Source of the DNA: Pseudomonas sp. PH1b
Lineage (GTDB): Bacteria > Pseudomonadota > Gammaproteobacteria > Pseudomonadales > Pseudomonadaceae
Length of the DNA stretch: 64,000 nucleotides
Reading direction: 5' to 3'
Assembly: GCF_000633395.1 (NCBI RefSeq)
Contig: NZ_AYMU01000009.1
Coordinates: 62,001 to 126,000 of the forward strand
Below are positions 34,862 through 43,772 of this stretch, one piece after another. Position numbers and translations under genes: made by a program. Within the stretch, counting starts at the first letter, position 1; each line of letters starts with the position of its first letter. The notes beneath the pieces are model-generated. The model was not told the DNA's origin, did no database searches, and worked only from the letters and a program-made list of their open reading frames with translations.

Positions 34862-36928
34862 TTACGCGTCCGGCACGGCCTGATAGGGCGCTTCTTTATC
34901 CGTACGCTCCTTGCTGCCCCAGGCCGCAATACCGACCTTGAGCGCATAGAACAGGATGCTGAACACCACCAGCAGGAACAGCGCGGTCAGGGTCGCGTTG
35001 GTGTAGGCGTTGAAGATCACGTGCTGCATCTGCGTGATGTCCTTGGCCGGCGCGAGGATCTGTCCATTGGCCAGGGCGTCGCTGTATTTCTTCGCCAGCG
35101 ACAGGAAGCCGATCGCCGGGTTGGCGTCGAACAGCTTGATGAAGCCCGCGGTGGTGGTGCAGATCAGCAGCCAGACGGCCGGCAGCAGGGTCACCCAGAT
35201 GTAGCGCTGGCGCTTCATCTTGATCAGGACCACGGTGCCGAGCATCAGGGCGATACCGGCGAGCATCTGGTTGGAGATGCCGAACAATGGCCACAGGGTG
35301 TTGATGCCGCCCAGCGGATCGATCACGCCCTGATACAGCAGGTAGCCCCACATGGCCACGCAGCCGGCAGTGGCGATCAGGTTGGCGGTCCAGGACTCGG
35401 TGCGCTTGAGCGCCGGAACGAAGGAGCCCAGCAGGTCCTGCAGCATGAACCGTCCGGCACGGGTGCCGGCGTCCACTGCGGTGAGGATGAACAGCGCTTC
35501 GAACAGGATCGCGAAGTGGTACCAGAACGCCATGGTGTTCTCGCCCGGCAGGACGTGGTGAAGGATCTGCGCGATCCCCACCGCCAGGGTCGGGGCACCA
35601 CCGGCACGGGCCAGGATGGTGTTTTCGCCGATATCCCGGGCCACCGCCTGCAACTGCTCGGGGCTGATGACGAAGCCCCAACTGCTGACGGTCTGGGCCA
35701 CCGACACCACGTCAGAGCCGACAATCGCCGCCGGGCTGTTCATGGCGAAGTACACGCCCGGCTCGATCACCGAGGCCGCGACCATGGCCATGATCGCCAC
35801 GAAGGACTCCATGAGCATGCCGCCGTAGCCGATGTAGCGGGCGTTGGATTCGTTATCCAGCAGCTTGGGCGTGGTCCCCGAGGAGATCAGCGCATGGAAG
35901 CCGGACACCGCGCCACAGGCAATGGTAATAAACAGGAACGGGAACAGACCGCCCTTCCACACCGGGCCGGTGCCGTCGGTGAACTGGGTCAGGGCCGGCA
36001 TTTTCAGCTCGGGCATGGTGATCAAGATGCCGATCGCCAGGGCGATGATGGTGCCGATCTTGAGGAAGGTCGACAGGTAGTCGCGGGGCGCCAGGATCAG
36101 CCACACCGGCAGCACCGCAGCGACGAAACCGTAGCCGATCAGCATCCAGGTGATCTCGATGCCGGTGAAGGTGAACATCTTGCCCCATACCGGATCGGCC
36201 GCGACCTGGCCCCCCAGCCAGATCGAGCCCAGCAGCAGCACCACGCCGATCAGCGAGATCTCGCCGATGCGCCCAGGGCGGATGTAGCGCATGTAGACGC
36301 CCATGAACACCGCGATCGGGATGGTCGCCATCACCGTGAAGATGCCCCACGGGCTCTCGGCCAGGGCCTTGACCACGATCAGCGCCAGCACCGCGAGGAT
36401 GATGATCATGATCAGGAAGCAGCCGAACAACGCAATGGTCCCCGGAACGCGGCCCATTTCCTCACGGACCATGTCGCCCAGGGAACGGCCGTTGCGCCGG
36501 GTGGAAAGGAACAGCACCATGAAGTCCTGTACCGCACCGGCCAGGACCACCCCGGCAATCAGCCACAGGGTGCCGGGCAGGTAGCCCATCTGCGCCGCCA
36601 GGACCGGGCCCACCAGGGGACCTGCGCCGGCAATGGCCGCGAAATGGTGACCGAAGAGGATGTGCTTGTTGGTCGGTACATAGTCCAGACCGTCGTTGTT
36701 GACCACCGCAGGCGTGGCCCGACGCGGGTCCAGCTGCATCACGTTGGTGGCGATGAACAGACTGTAATACCGGTACGCCACCAGATAGATGGCCACAGCA
36801 GCCACCACAATCCACAAGGCGTTGATCGCCTCGCCGCGACGCAATGCAACGACGCCGAGGGCGCACGCTCCCACGATTGCCAGCAGTAGCCAGGGTATAT
36901 GGCGTGCCAGGCTATTATTGTTTTTCAT
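34862..36928 (-). CDS. cstA: CstA/BtsT-type pyruvate or peptide transporter
   Basis: A 688-residue polytopic protein of the CstA family with roughly 17 hydrophobic segments. ATG 36928 has GGA 9 nt upstream and begins MKNNNSLARHIPW; the ORF's further 21 codons are unsupported. Family motifs include GHHFAAIAGAGPLVGPVLAAQMGYLPG and ISSGTTPK. Members take up pyruvate (BtsT, CstA of E. coli) or peptides under starvation. With YjiX and YjiA it matches the yjiYXA/btsT order. I cannot tell cstA from btsT by sequence. Confidence 0.92.
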   Translation of the reverse strand: MKNNNSLARHIPWLLLAIVGACALGVVALRRGEAINALWIVVAAVAIYLVAYRYYSLFIATNVMQLDPRRATPAVVNNDGLDYVPTNKHILFGHHFAAIAGAGPLVGPVLAAQMGYLPGTLWLIAGVVLAGAVQDFMVLFLSTRRNGRSLGDMVREEMGRVPGTIALFGCFLIMIIILAVLALIVVKALAESPWGIFTVMATIPIAVFMGVYMRYIRPGRIGEISLIGVVLLLGSIWLGGQVAADPVWGKMFTFTGIEITWMLIGYGFVAAVLPVWLILAPRDYLSTFLKIGTIIALAIGILITMPELKMPALTQFTDGTGPVWKGGLFPFLFITIACGAVSGFHALISSGTTPKLLDNESNARYIGYGGMLMESFVAIMAMVAASVIEPGVYFAMNSPAAIVGSDVVSVAQTVSSWGFVISPEQLQAVARDIGENTILARAGGAPTLAVGIAQILHHVLPGENTMAFWYHFAILFEALFILTAVDAGTRAGRFMLQDLLGSFVPALKRTESWTANLIATAGCVAMWGYLLYQGVIDPLGGINTLWPLFGISNQMLAGIALMLGTVVLIKMKRQRYIWVTLLPAVWLLICTTTAGFIKLFDANPAIGFLSLAKKYSDALANGQILAPAKDITQMQHVIFNAYTNATLTALFLLVVFSILFYALKVGIAAWGSKERTDKEAPYQAVPDA

Positions 36929-37273
36929 TTTTATATTCCAGCCAGGTTGGACACAAAGATCGCGTTCCGAGTGTAGCGCTACTGCTACCAAAGACCACCC
37001 CCCACGTTGGTCTAGAGCCTTCTTTTAGCTTATGAGGCGGTTTTTTCTCGGAACGAATTCAGTTGAAGACAGGGCGTGATGAATACCCGGGACCGCGTTG
37101 GCAGAAAATCAGTGCGGCCGTGAACAAGGCGCCGCGAGGATCCTCTCGCCCACGCCCAGGCCCGGTGTTGTTCGGCCCGCCTGAACGTGCCTCCCGTCCC
37201 AGCTCCGGCGCTGGCGGTAGCGACAGCGATAAACCGGGGTCTATAGTCAGTGCACCACGCAGAGGGCCAGCCC
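36929..37273. other. Divergent intergenic region between cstA and mapZ
   Basis: 345 bp between two divergent genes, so promoters for both are expected. It has no recognisable operator; a short imperfect inverted repeat (AGACCA...TGGTCT, about 36994-37015) is the only structure noticed. Confidence 0.5.
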
Positions 37274-37642
37274 ATGAGCGAACAACACGCCGACCGTCGA
37301 CGTTTCAAGCGCATCGCCTTCGATGCGCAGACCGAACTCAGCCAAGGCACCCACCGCTGGCCGGTGCGGTTGCTGGACCTGTCCCTCAAGGGGCTGCTGA
37401 TCGAACGACCCGATCCCTGGCCGGGCGACCCAGGGCGTCCTTTCGAAGCTGACATCCACCTCAGCCCCGACGCCGATGTGCGCATGGACGTGCAATTGGC
37501 CCATGACGACAACGGCCAGTTGGGTTTTGTCTGCCTGCACATTGGCCTGGAGTCGATCGAGCATCTCAGGCGGCTGATCGAGCTGAACCTCGGGGACCCG
37601 GAAGAACTGGAGCGCGAGCTGGGGGCGTTGATCGATATCTGA
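37274..37642 (+). CDS. mapZ: PilZ-domain c-di-GMP receptor MapZ
   Basis: 122 residues with a PilZ domain: RRRFKR at 8-13 and D35-L-S-L-K-G40 form the c-di-GMP-binding motifs. The length, the LRRLIELNLGD element and the neighbour radA match MapZ of P. aeruginosa (PA4608), which binds the chemotaxis methyltransferase CheR1 when loaded with c-di-GMP. ATG 37274 follows GAGGG; ATG 37250 is an alternative start. Confidence 0.9.
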   Translation: MSEQHADRRRFKRIAFDAQTELSQGTHRWPVRLLDLSLKGLLIERPDPWPGDPGRPFEADIHLSPDADVRMDVQLAHDDNGQLGFVCLHIGLESIEHLRRLIELNLGDPEELERELGALIDI

Positions 37643-37664
37643 TCAACCCCCTGTCGCGTGCGTC

Positions 37665-38396
37665 TCAGGGAAACAGTGACGGATCGGGAAAATCGCTTTC
37701 CGTGTCCCAGTAGCCGGCTTGCTGGCGCGAGGCCTCCGTCCATTGGCCGTCGACGAAACGGAAGGTGCGATAGGTGGTGATGAATTCCTCGTTCTGCGCC
37801 GAGGACGCGGACGACACCTGCTGGATGCTCTCGGTGCCCCCGTCGCGCGCTGGAACGATCTGCCAGGCGGCCTTGCCGGTCTGCGCCAGGATCAGTGGCA
37901 GCCGCTCGCCGTTCTCCCCCTGACACAACACCGGATCAAGCTGGCGCTGCTCGGGCATCAGCACTTCGCTTGCCGGGCCGCTGTAGCTGCCCATCGGCGC
38001 GGTCTGGTCGATGGTCAGGAAGAACGCCGGGGATGGCAAGCCGTTGAGTGGTGCCTTCTCCACCGTTGCCATGGGATAGCCCAGGGATTTCTCCGCCAGC
38101 ACCTCACCGCTGTCGGACACCCAACGCGCCTGAGCCCCCAACGGGGCGACCGGAGGATCCTCCCCGGGCTCGGCAAAAGCGTCGACATCCAGCCCGCTGC
38201 CCCAACTGTCGGCGTGCAACTGCGGGGTGATACGCAAGTCCTCCAGCACCTCCAGCACCGAGCCGTCCCCCACCAGCACCTGCTGCGCCACCCGGTAGCC
38301 CTCAGGCACCTCGGCCTGCTGCGCCAGGGCCAGCCCGGCACTGCAGAACAACCCCATCCCCAGTGTCCAGCCTTTCAATCGGCTCATGCTCATCAT
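37665..38396 (-). CDS. Exported protein of unknown function
   Basis: 243 residues with AGGAAG upstream of the ATG. The N-terminus (MSRLKGWTLGMGLFCSAGLALAQQ) is a signal peptide cleaved near ALA. The mature part is soluble and acidic, with no recognised domain. It lies directly downstream of radA on the same strand, converging with mapZ. Confidence 0.75.
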   Translation of the reverse strand: MMSMSRLKGWTLGMGLFCSAGLALAQQAEVPEGYRVAQQVLVGDGSVLEVLEDLRITPQLHADSWGSGLDVDAFAEPGEDPPVAPLGAQARWVSDSGEVLAEKSLGYPMATVEKAPLNGLPSPAFFLTIDQTAPMGSYSGPASEVLMPEQRQLDPVLCQGENGERLPLILAQTGKAAWQIVPARDGGTESIQQVSSASSAQNEEFITTYRTFRFVDGQWTEASRQQAGYWDTESDFPDPSLFP

Positions 38397-38425
38397 CTGC
38401 TTCCTTTCCTGAGGGCCCGGCGTGA

Positions 38426-39793
38426 TTATTCGAAAAGCGCATCCAACGCCTGTTCCAGGCGGGTCACGGCAATGATCTTCAAGCCCGGCGGCGACTCCTT
38501 GGGGGCGTTGCCCTTGGGCACGATAGCCCGTTTGAAGCCGTGCTTGGCCGCCTCTTTCAAGCGCTCCTGGCCACTGGGCACCGGGCGCACCTCGCCGGAC
38601 AGCCCCACCTCGCCGAACACCAGCAAATCATGGGGCAGCGGACGGTTGCGCAGGCTCGACATCACTGCCGCCATCAACGCCAGGTCGGAAGCGGTCTCCA
38701 GCACCTTGACCCCGCCCACCACGTTGAGGAACACATCCTGGTCATGGGTGGGAATGCCGCCATGGCGGTGCAGCACCGCCAGCAGCATGGCCAGGCGGTT
38801 CTGGTCCAGGCCCAGGGTGACCCGGCGCGGGTTGGCCAGGTGGCTGTCATCCACCAGCGCCTGGACTTCCACCAGCATTGGCCGGGTGCCTTCCCAGGTG
38901 GCCATCACCACACTGCCCGGCACCTCTTCCTGGGCACGGGTGAGGAAAATCGCCGAAGGATTGGAAACCTCCTTCAAACCACGGTCGGTCATGCCGAATA
39001 CACCCAGCTCGTTGACCGCGCCAAAACGGTTCTTCACCGCCCGCAGCAAACGCAGGCGCCCGTCGGACTCGCCCTCGAAATACAGCACGGTGTCCACCAT
39101 GTGCTCCAGCACCCGCGGCCCGGCCAGGGCGCCTTCCTTGGTCACGTGGCCGACGAGGAAGATCGCCGTGCCGCTCTGCTTGGCGTAGCGCACCAGCAAG
39201 GCGGCGCTCTCGCGCACCTGGGACACGCCGCCCGGGGCCGATTGCAGTTGCTCGGTGAAAATGGTCTGGATCGAGTCGATCACCATGACCTTGGGTTTTT
39301 CCACCCGGGCCGTGGCGATGATGGTTTCGATGCAGGTTTCGGTCATCACCCGCAGTTGATCCTGGGGCAAGCCCAGGCGCCGGGCGCGCATCGCTACCTG
39401 CTGCTGGGATTCCTCACCGGTGACGTACAGCGCCGGCATGCGCGTGGCGATGTTGCACAGGGTCTGCAACAGGATGGTCGACTTGCCGATCCCCGGGTCG
39501 CCGCCGATCAGCACCACCGAACCGTCCACCAGGCCGCCGCCCAGCACCCGGTCGAGTTCGCCGGACGCGGTAGAGAAACGCGGGATTTCCTCGACGCTGA
39601 CTTCCGCCAGGGTCTTGATCTGCGCCTGCTGTCCGGCCCAGCCGGTACGCCCGGCAGGCGCCGCGGCGCCGCCGCTTTCGATCATGGTCTCGGTCAGGGT
39701 GTTCCAGGCCCCGCACTCGCCGCATTGCCCGGCCCATTTGGGAAAGGTGGAGCCGCACTCGGTGCAGCCGTACATGCGCTTGGCCTTGGCCAT
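38426..39793 (-). CDS. radA: DNA repair protein RadA
   Basis: 455 residues, starting MAKAKRMYGCTECGS. The N-terminal C4 zinc finger (CTECG and CGECG), RecA-like core with Walker A GGDPGIGKST near 100, KNRFGA motif, and C-terminal Lon-like P domain (FGEVGLSGEVRPV) are all visible. RadA drives branch migration in recombinational repair. ATG 39793 is preferred over an ATG five codons upstream for the usual start. The ankB gene lies 45 bp upstream. Confidence 0.97.
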   Translation of the reverse strand: MAKAKRMYGCTECGSTFPKWAGQCGECGAWNTLTETMIESGGAAAPAGRTGWAGQQAQIKTLAEVSVEEIPRFSTASGELDRVLGGGLVDGSVVLIGGDPGIGKSTILLQTLCNIATRMPALYVTGEESQQQVAMRARRLGLPQDQLRVMTETCIETIIATARVEKPKVMVIDSIQTIFTEQLQSAPGGVSQVRESAALLVRYAKQSGTAIFLVGHVTKEGALAGPRVLEHMVDTVLYFEGESDGRLRLLRAVKNRFGAVNELGVFGMTDRGLKEVSNPSAIFLTRAQEEVPGSVVMATWEGTRPMLVEVQALVDDSHLANPRRVTLGLDQNRLAMLLAVLHRHGGIPTHDQDVFLNVVGGVKVLETASDLALMAAVMSSLRNRPLPHDLLVFGEVGLSGEVRPVPSGQERLKEAAKHGFKRAIVPKGNAPKESPPGLKIIAVTRLEQALDALFE

Positions 39794-39838
39794 CTGAACC
39801 CCCGGCAAAAACCGCGATGATAGCGCAGACAGGACGGA

Positions 39839-40378
39839 TCAGTGCGGCGCGACGGTGCGTATCTGCCCGCTGGCCAGGCGCGTGGCGCTATTGCCCAGGG
39901 GATCCTCGGCATTCAGGTCGGCGCCTTTGGCCGCCAGTGCGTCCAGCAGCTCGGCGCGCTTGAACAGGCCGGCATACATCGCCGCCGTCTGCCCGGCGCC
40001 ATTGCGCTGGTCGGGGCTGCAATCGGCGGCCAGCAGGCGTCGGGCAATCTGCACCTCGCCCTTGAAGATCGCCCCCATCAAGGCCGTGTTGCCGCGCTTG
40101 TCCTGGGCGCAGGCGTTGGCCCCGGCGGCCAGCAGGCGCTCTACCGCCGGACCCTGGCCGTGATAAGCGGCAAGGATCAGCGCGGTGTAGCCCTTTTCAT
40201 CCTGGGTATCGAGGGAGTAACCGGCCTCGATAAAGGTGTTGAGCATCTCCACATCGCCACGGCGGGCAGCATCGAAATAGTAGTTTTCCAGCTGGACCTT
40301 GACCGCCACCGGGTCGGCGGGCTGGGCCTGGACAGCCAGGGCCCAGGCCAAGGTCAGCAGCGCAATGAACAGGCGCAT
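39839..40378 (-). CDS. ankB: Periplasmic ankyrin-repeat protein AnkB
   Basis: 179 residues with signal peptide (MRLFIALLTLAWALAVQAQ) and four to five ankyrin repeats (DEKGYTALILAAYHG, DKRGNTALMGAIFKG, NGAGQTAAMYAG). In P. aeruginosa AnkB is encoded after katB and is needed for full KatB activity, and it has the same order here: katB, then this gene, 114 bp apart with a REP pair between. Confidence 0.9.
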   Translation of the reverse strand: MRLFIALLTLAWALAVQAQPADPVAVKVQLENYYFDAARRGDVEMLNTFIEAGYSLDTQDEKGYTALILAAYHGQGPAVERLLAAGANACAQDKRGNTALMGAIFKGEVQIARRLLAADCSPDQRNGAGQTAAMYAGLFKRAELLDALAAKGADLNAEDPLGNSATRLASGQIRTVAPH

Positions 40379-40405
40379 GGCGCACCTCCGTCTGTCTAGA
40401 AAGCG

Positions 40406-40482
40406 CAGGAGCCGGCTTGCCGGCGAAGGGCCGCCCGATACCGCGCGGTGTCCGTGTTCGCCGGCAAGCCAGCTCCTACAAG
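40406..40482. repeat. REP pair between katB and ankB
   Basis: AGGAGCCGGCTTGCCGGCGA and the inverted CGCCGGCAAGCCAGCTCCTA lie between the katB stop and ankB start and may stabilise the upstream katB message. Confidence 0.85.
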
Positions 40483-40492
40483 GGGTGAAACA

Positions 40493-42034
40493 TCAGTCGT
40501 TGAGCTTGGCCGCCAGCGCCTTGACCCGGCCCAGGTCACCCTTGGCCACCTTGGTCACGCCGGTGCCGTATTCAGGGTCGGCCTTATAAAGGAAGGACAG
40601 CATGATGTGCTTGCTCTCGTCATCGGTGGTGGCCAGGGAGCCGCCGAAGCTGTCGATCAGGTCCTGGCGTTCCTTCTTGCTGAGGGAGCGGTACAGATCA
40701 CCGGCCTGCTTGAAGTTCTGCTCGCGCTGGATCTTCGCCTGCTGGGTACTGCCCGACAGGGCCATCTGGCTGTAGCGCGCAGTTTGCGGTTCTTCGCGCG
40801 GCATCAGGCGGCTTGGCTGGTAGTTGACCCCGGTGCTGGTGTGGCCCAGGTTCATCGCGCCGTCCTGGTTGCCGTTGTTCACCGGGTTCTTCGGTGCGTT
40901 GATCGGCAGTTGCAGGGCATTGGCGCCGATGCGGTACATCTGGGTATCGGCATAGGAGAACACCCGGCCTTGCAGCAGGCGGTCTTCCGACGGCTCGATG
41001 CCCGGCACCAGGTTGGCCGGGGCCATGGCCACTTGCTCGGTTTCCTGGAAGACGTTGGCCGGGTTGCGGTTCAACACCATCTGCCCGACTTTGCGCTCGG
41101 GCACATCCGGCCAGATCTTGGTGGCATCCAGCGGGTCGAAATCAAACTTGGCCAGGTCTTCGGGTTTCAATACCTGGACATACAAGTCCCACTTGGGAAA
41201 GTCCCCTTTATTAATGTGGGTTACCAAGTCATTAGTCATATGGCTGTAATCGCGGCCCTGGACCTCTACCACTTGTTTCGGGTCGAGATTCTTCAGACCT
41301 TGCAGGCTCTTCCAGTGAAACTTCACGTAGTGCACTTCGCCCTTGGCGTTGATCAACTTGTAGGCGTGCACACCATTACCGTCCATTTCCCGGTAACTGG
41401 CCGGAGTGCCGGAGTTGGAATACAGCTCGGTCAAAGTACGGGTGGCTTCGGGAACATGGGAGAAGAAATCGAAACGCCGCGAGTCATCATCGAGGTTGGT
41501 GCGCGGGTCCGGTTTGAATGCGTGCACCATGTCCGGGAACTTGATGGCATCACGAATGAAGAAGGTTGGGAAGTTGTTGCCCACCAGGTCCCAGTTACCG
41601 TCCGCGGTATAGAACTTGGTGGCAAAGCCGCGAGGGTCACGCAGGGTTTCCGGGGAGTGGTTGCCGTGCACCACTGCCGAGAACCGCACGAACACCGGGG
41701 TTACTTCTCCGGCGGCGAAGACCTTGGCACGGGTCAGGTCACTGAGGTTGTCGGTCACGGTGAAGGTGCCGTGGGCACCGGTGCCGCGCGCATGCACCAC
41801 CCGCTCTGGAATGCGCTCGCGGTCAAACCGCTGGAGTTTCTGGATCAGTTGCACATCCTGCAGCAGCACCGGGCCGGTGGCGCCCGCGGTCTGTGAATTC
41901 TGGTTATCGCCCACTGCCGCGCCGTTGTCGCGGGTCAGCGTGGCGGCCTGTACGGAAAGGGAAAGCATACTGGCGGCAAGCACGCCGAGTACGCGTCGCT
42001 GGGCAAGATTCCCAAGGCCAAGAGAAGCGGTCAT
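40493..42034 (-). CDS. katB: Periplasmic catalase KatB
   Basis: 513 residues with an N-terminal signal peptide (about 1-31, ending SVQA) that points to the periplasm. The haem catalase core has the active-site His81 (VVHARGTGAHG), the Asn of WDLVGNNFPTFF near 155 and the proximal Tyr in SYADTQMYR near 353. It is of the small-subunit, clade-type catalase inducible by peroxide. The leader contains a perfect 7-bp hairpin at 42059-42076. Followed by ankB. Confidence 0.94.
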   Translation of the reverse strand: MTASLGLGNLAQRRVLGVLAASMLSLSVQAATLTRDNGAAVGDNQNSQTAGATGPVLLQDVQLIQKLQRFDRERIPERVVHARGTGAHGTFTVTDNLSDLTRAKVFAAGEVTPVFVRFSAVVHGNHSPETLRDPRGFATKFYTADGNWDLVGNNFPTFFIRDAIKFPDMVHAFKPDPRTNLDDDSRRFDFFSHVPEATRTLTELYSNSGTPASYREMDGNGVHAYKLINAKGEVHYVKFHWKSLQGLKNLDPKQVVEVQGRDYSHMTNDLVTHINKGDFPKWDLYVQVLKPEDLAKFDFDPLDATKIWPDVPERKVGQMVLNRNPANVFQETEQVAMAPANLVPGIEPSEDRLLQGRVFSYADTQMYRIGANALQLPINAPKNPVNNGNQDGAMNLGHTSTGVNYQPSRLMPREEPQTARYSQMALSGSTQQAKIQREQNFKQAGDLYRSLSKKERQDLIDSFGGSLATTDDESKHIMLSFLYKADPEYGTGVTKVAKGDLGRVKALAAKLND

Positions 42035-42058
42035 GTTGTATTCCTCTAGTTATATAAG

Positions 42059-42076
42059 GCGCATCTCGATGCGCCT
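42059..42076 (-). other. Hairpin in katB leader
   Basis: GGCGCAT-CTCG-ATGCGCC, a perfect 7-bp stem with a tetraloop, sits about 25-42 nt upstream of the katB start codon. It may lie in the 5' UTR. No OxyR-type site could be read with confidence nearby. Confidence 0.6.
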
Positions 42077-42320
42077 GCTAGAGGCTAGTGGCTAAATATT
42101 TGAAAGATAAATAGAAAGGCCGTAACCGCTCGATTGAGAGAATGTTCTGGTTATATCGTCGGATGCGGGGTATATCGCGCGCGATCTGATGGCACTTTAA
42201 TAAACTATTTGCCTCTTTGTCGGTCGATAACCCCGCGAGCTGTAAAAAGTTGTTTCGGCAAAATGCTTTTTGCTGAATTACACTGCCGTAACCAACCTCA
42301 TCTGTAGCAAGGAATAACCT

Positions 42321-42734
42321 ATGGGCGTGTTAAGTGAATTCAAGGCCTTCGCGGTCAAAGGTAATGTGGTCGACATGGCCGTCGGTATCATCATCGGTGC
42401 CGCCTTCGGCAAGATCGTTTCGTCCTTTGTCGGCGACGTGGTCATGCCGCCAATCGGCCTGCTGATCGGTGGGGTGAACTTCGCGGACCTGGCGGTCACG
42501 CTCAAGGCGGCTGCGGGCGATGCGCCGGCAGTGGTCTTGGCGTACGGCAAGTTCATCCAGAGCATCATCGACTTCATCATCATTGCCTTCGCCATCTTCA
42601 TGGGGGTCAAGGTGATCAACCGTCTGAAGCGCGAAGAGGCCGTGGCCCCGACGCTGCCGCCGGTGCCGACCAAGGAAGAAGAGCTGCTGGGAGAGATCCG
42701 CGATCTGCTCAAGGCTCAGAACAACAAGCCCTGA
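42321..42734 (+). CDS. mscL: Large-conductance mechanosensitive channel MscL
   Basis: 137 residues with AAGGAA before the ATG. TM1 (about 16-45, VVDMAVGIIIGAAFGKIV) and TM2 (about 75-100, SIIDFIIIAFAIFMGV), then the cytoplasmic helix (KEEELLGEIRDLLKAQ). The pore opens on hypoosmotic shock. It stands alone between katB and fpr, followed by a terminator. Confidence 0.97.
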   Translation: MGVLSEFKAFAVKGNVVDMAVGIIIGAAFGKIVSSFVGDVVMPPIGLLIGGVNFADLAVTLKAAAGDAPAVVLAYGKFIQSIIDFIIIAFAIFMGVKVINRLKREEAVAPTLPPVPTKEEELLGEIRDLLKAQNNKP

Positions 42735-42754
42735 GGCTGATCCTGCAATACAAC

Positions 42755-42779
42755 AACGGCGCCCTGAAGGCGCCGTTTT
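42755..42779. terminator. Terminator after mscL
   Basis: AACGGCGCC with GGCGCCGTT, 5-nt loop, then TTTT. It lies at the stop of the convergent fpr gene and may serve both. Confidence 0.85.
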
Positions 42780-42781
42780 CA

Positions 42782-43558
42782 TTACCAGTAGTTTTCCACC
42801 GCCACCTGCCCCGGGCGCCGGGTTAGGCTCAGGCTCATGCCCCGCTGCTTGAGCAGGGCGCGGGTGTCGTCGATCATCTGCGGGTTGCCGCAGAGCATCA
42901 CCCGGGAGTGCTCGGGGCTCAGCTCCACACCGGCGGCACGCTCCAGTTCACCGTTGTCGATCAACTGGGTGATGCGCCCGTTGAGGCTGCCCGGGTGCTG
43001 CTCGCGAGTCACGGTGCTGATGAATTGCAGCTTGTGGGCAAACTCCGCCAGGTACTCGCGCTGGGGCAACTCGGCGAGCAGTTGCTGATAGGCCAGCTCC
43101 CTGGCCTCGCGCACGCTGTAGACCAGGATGATGCGCTCGAACTTCTCCCACACCTCGAAGTCCTGGAGGATCGACAGGAACGGCGCAATCCCGGTGCCTG
43201 TGGATAACAACCAGAGGTCGCGGCCATCGACGAAACGGTCCAGGGTCAGGTAGCCAAAGGCCTGGCGATCCACCAGCAGGCTGTCCCCCACTTCCAGGCG
43301 GCTCAGTTCACTGGTGAACTCGCCACCGGGCACCACGATGGAAAAGAATTCGAGAAACTCATCGAACGGCGACGACACCATGGAATAGGCGCGCCACACC
43401 GTGCTGCCATCGGCCTTGGTCACCCCGAGGCGGGCGAACTGCCCGGCACGAAAGCGAAAACCCGCATCCCGGGTAGTGCGCAGGGTGAACAGGCTGGAGG
43501 TCAGGGGCTGGACCTCGAGCAGGGTCTGGCGGGTGTACTTTTCTTCACTGGCAGTCAT
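42782..43558 (-). CDS. fpr: Ferredoxin-NADP(+) reductase
   Basis: 258 residues from ATG 43558 (GGAG 7 nt upstream). FAD-binding RAYSMVSSP near 55 and NADP-binding GTGIAPFLSIL near 120 are typical of Fpr, with the C-terminus VAVENYW. It moves electrons between NADPH and ferredoxin or flavodoxin, often in oxidative stress. P. aeruginosa has an orthologue after mscL. Confidence 0.93.
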   Translation of the reverse strand: MTASEEKYTRQTLLEVQPLTSSLFTLRTTRDAGFRFRAGQFARLGVTKADGSTVWRAYSMVSSPFDEFLEFFSIVVPGGEFTSELSRLEVGDSLLVDRQAFGYLTLDRFVDGRDLWLLSTGTGIAPFLSILQDFEVWEKFERIILVYSVREARELAYQQLLAELPQREYLAEFAHKLQFISTVTREQHPGSLNGRITQLIDNGELERAAGVELSPEHSRVMLCGNPQMIDDTRALLKQRGMSLSLTRRPGQVAVENYW

Positions 43559-43772
43559 GACAGGCTCCACAAAACCGATGCGCTAGTGTCCCGCAAAGCG
43601 CCGCGCAGAAACACCGGCGGTTTGTAGTGGCATAGAGCGCGGGCAATCAGCGACAAAAAAACGTACCATTTAGCCCCACTTCGAACAGCCCGCACTGCCG
43701 CTGTCCGAGGGTTCCCGTGCGCTCGACAGCCCCCACCGCCGGGACATTCACCGATTACCTAGAGTCCGCCCC

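Noticed and set aside
42100..42260. OxyR site upstream of katB
   Set aside because: ATAG-type quarter sites could not be found at the required spacing.
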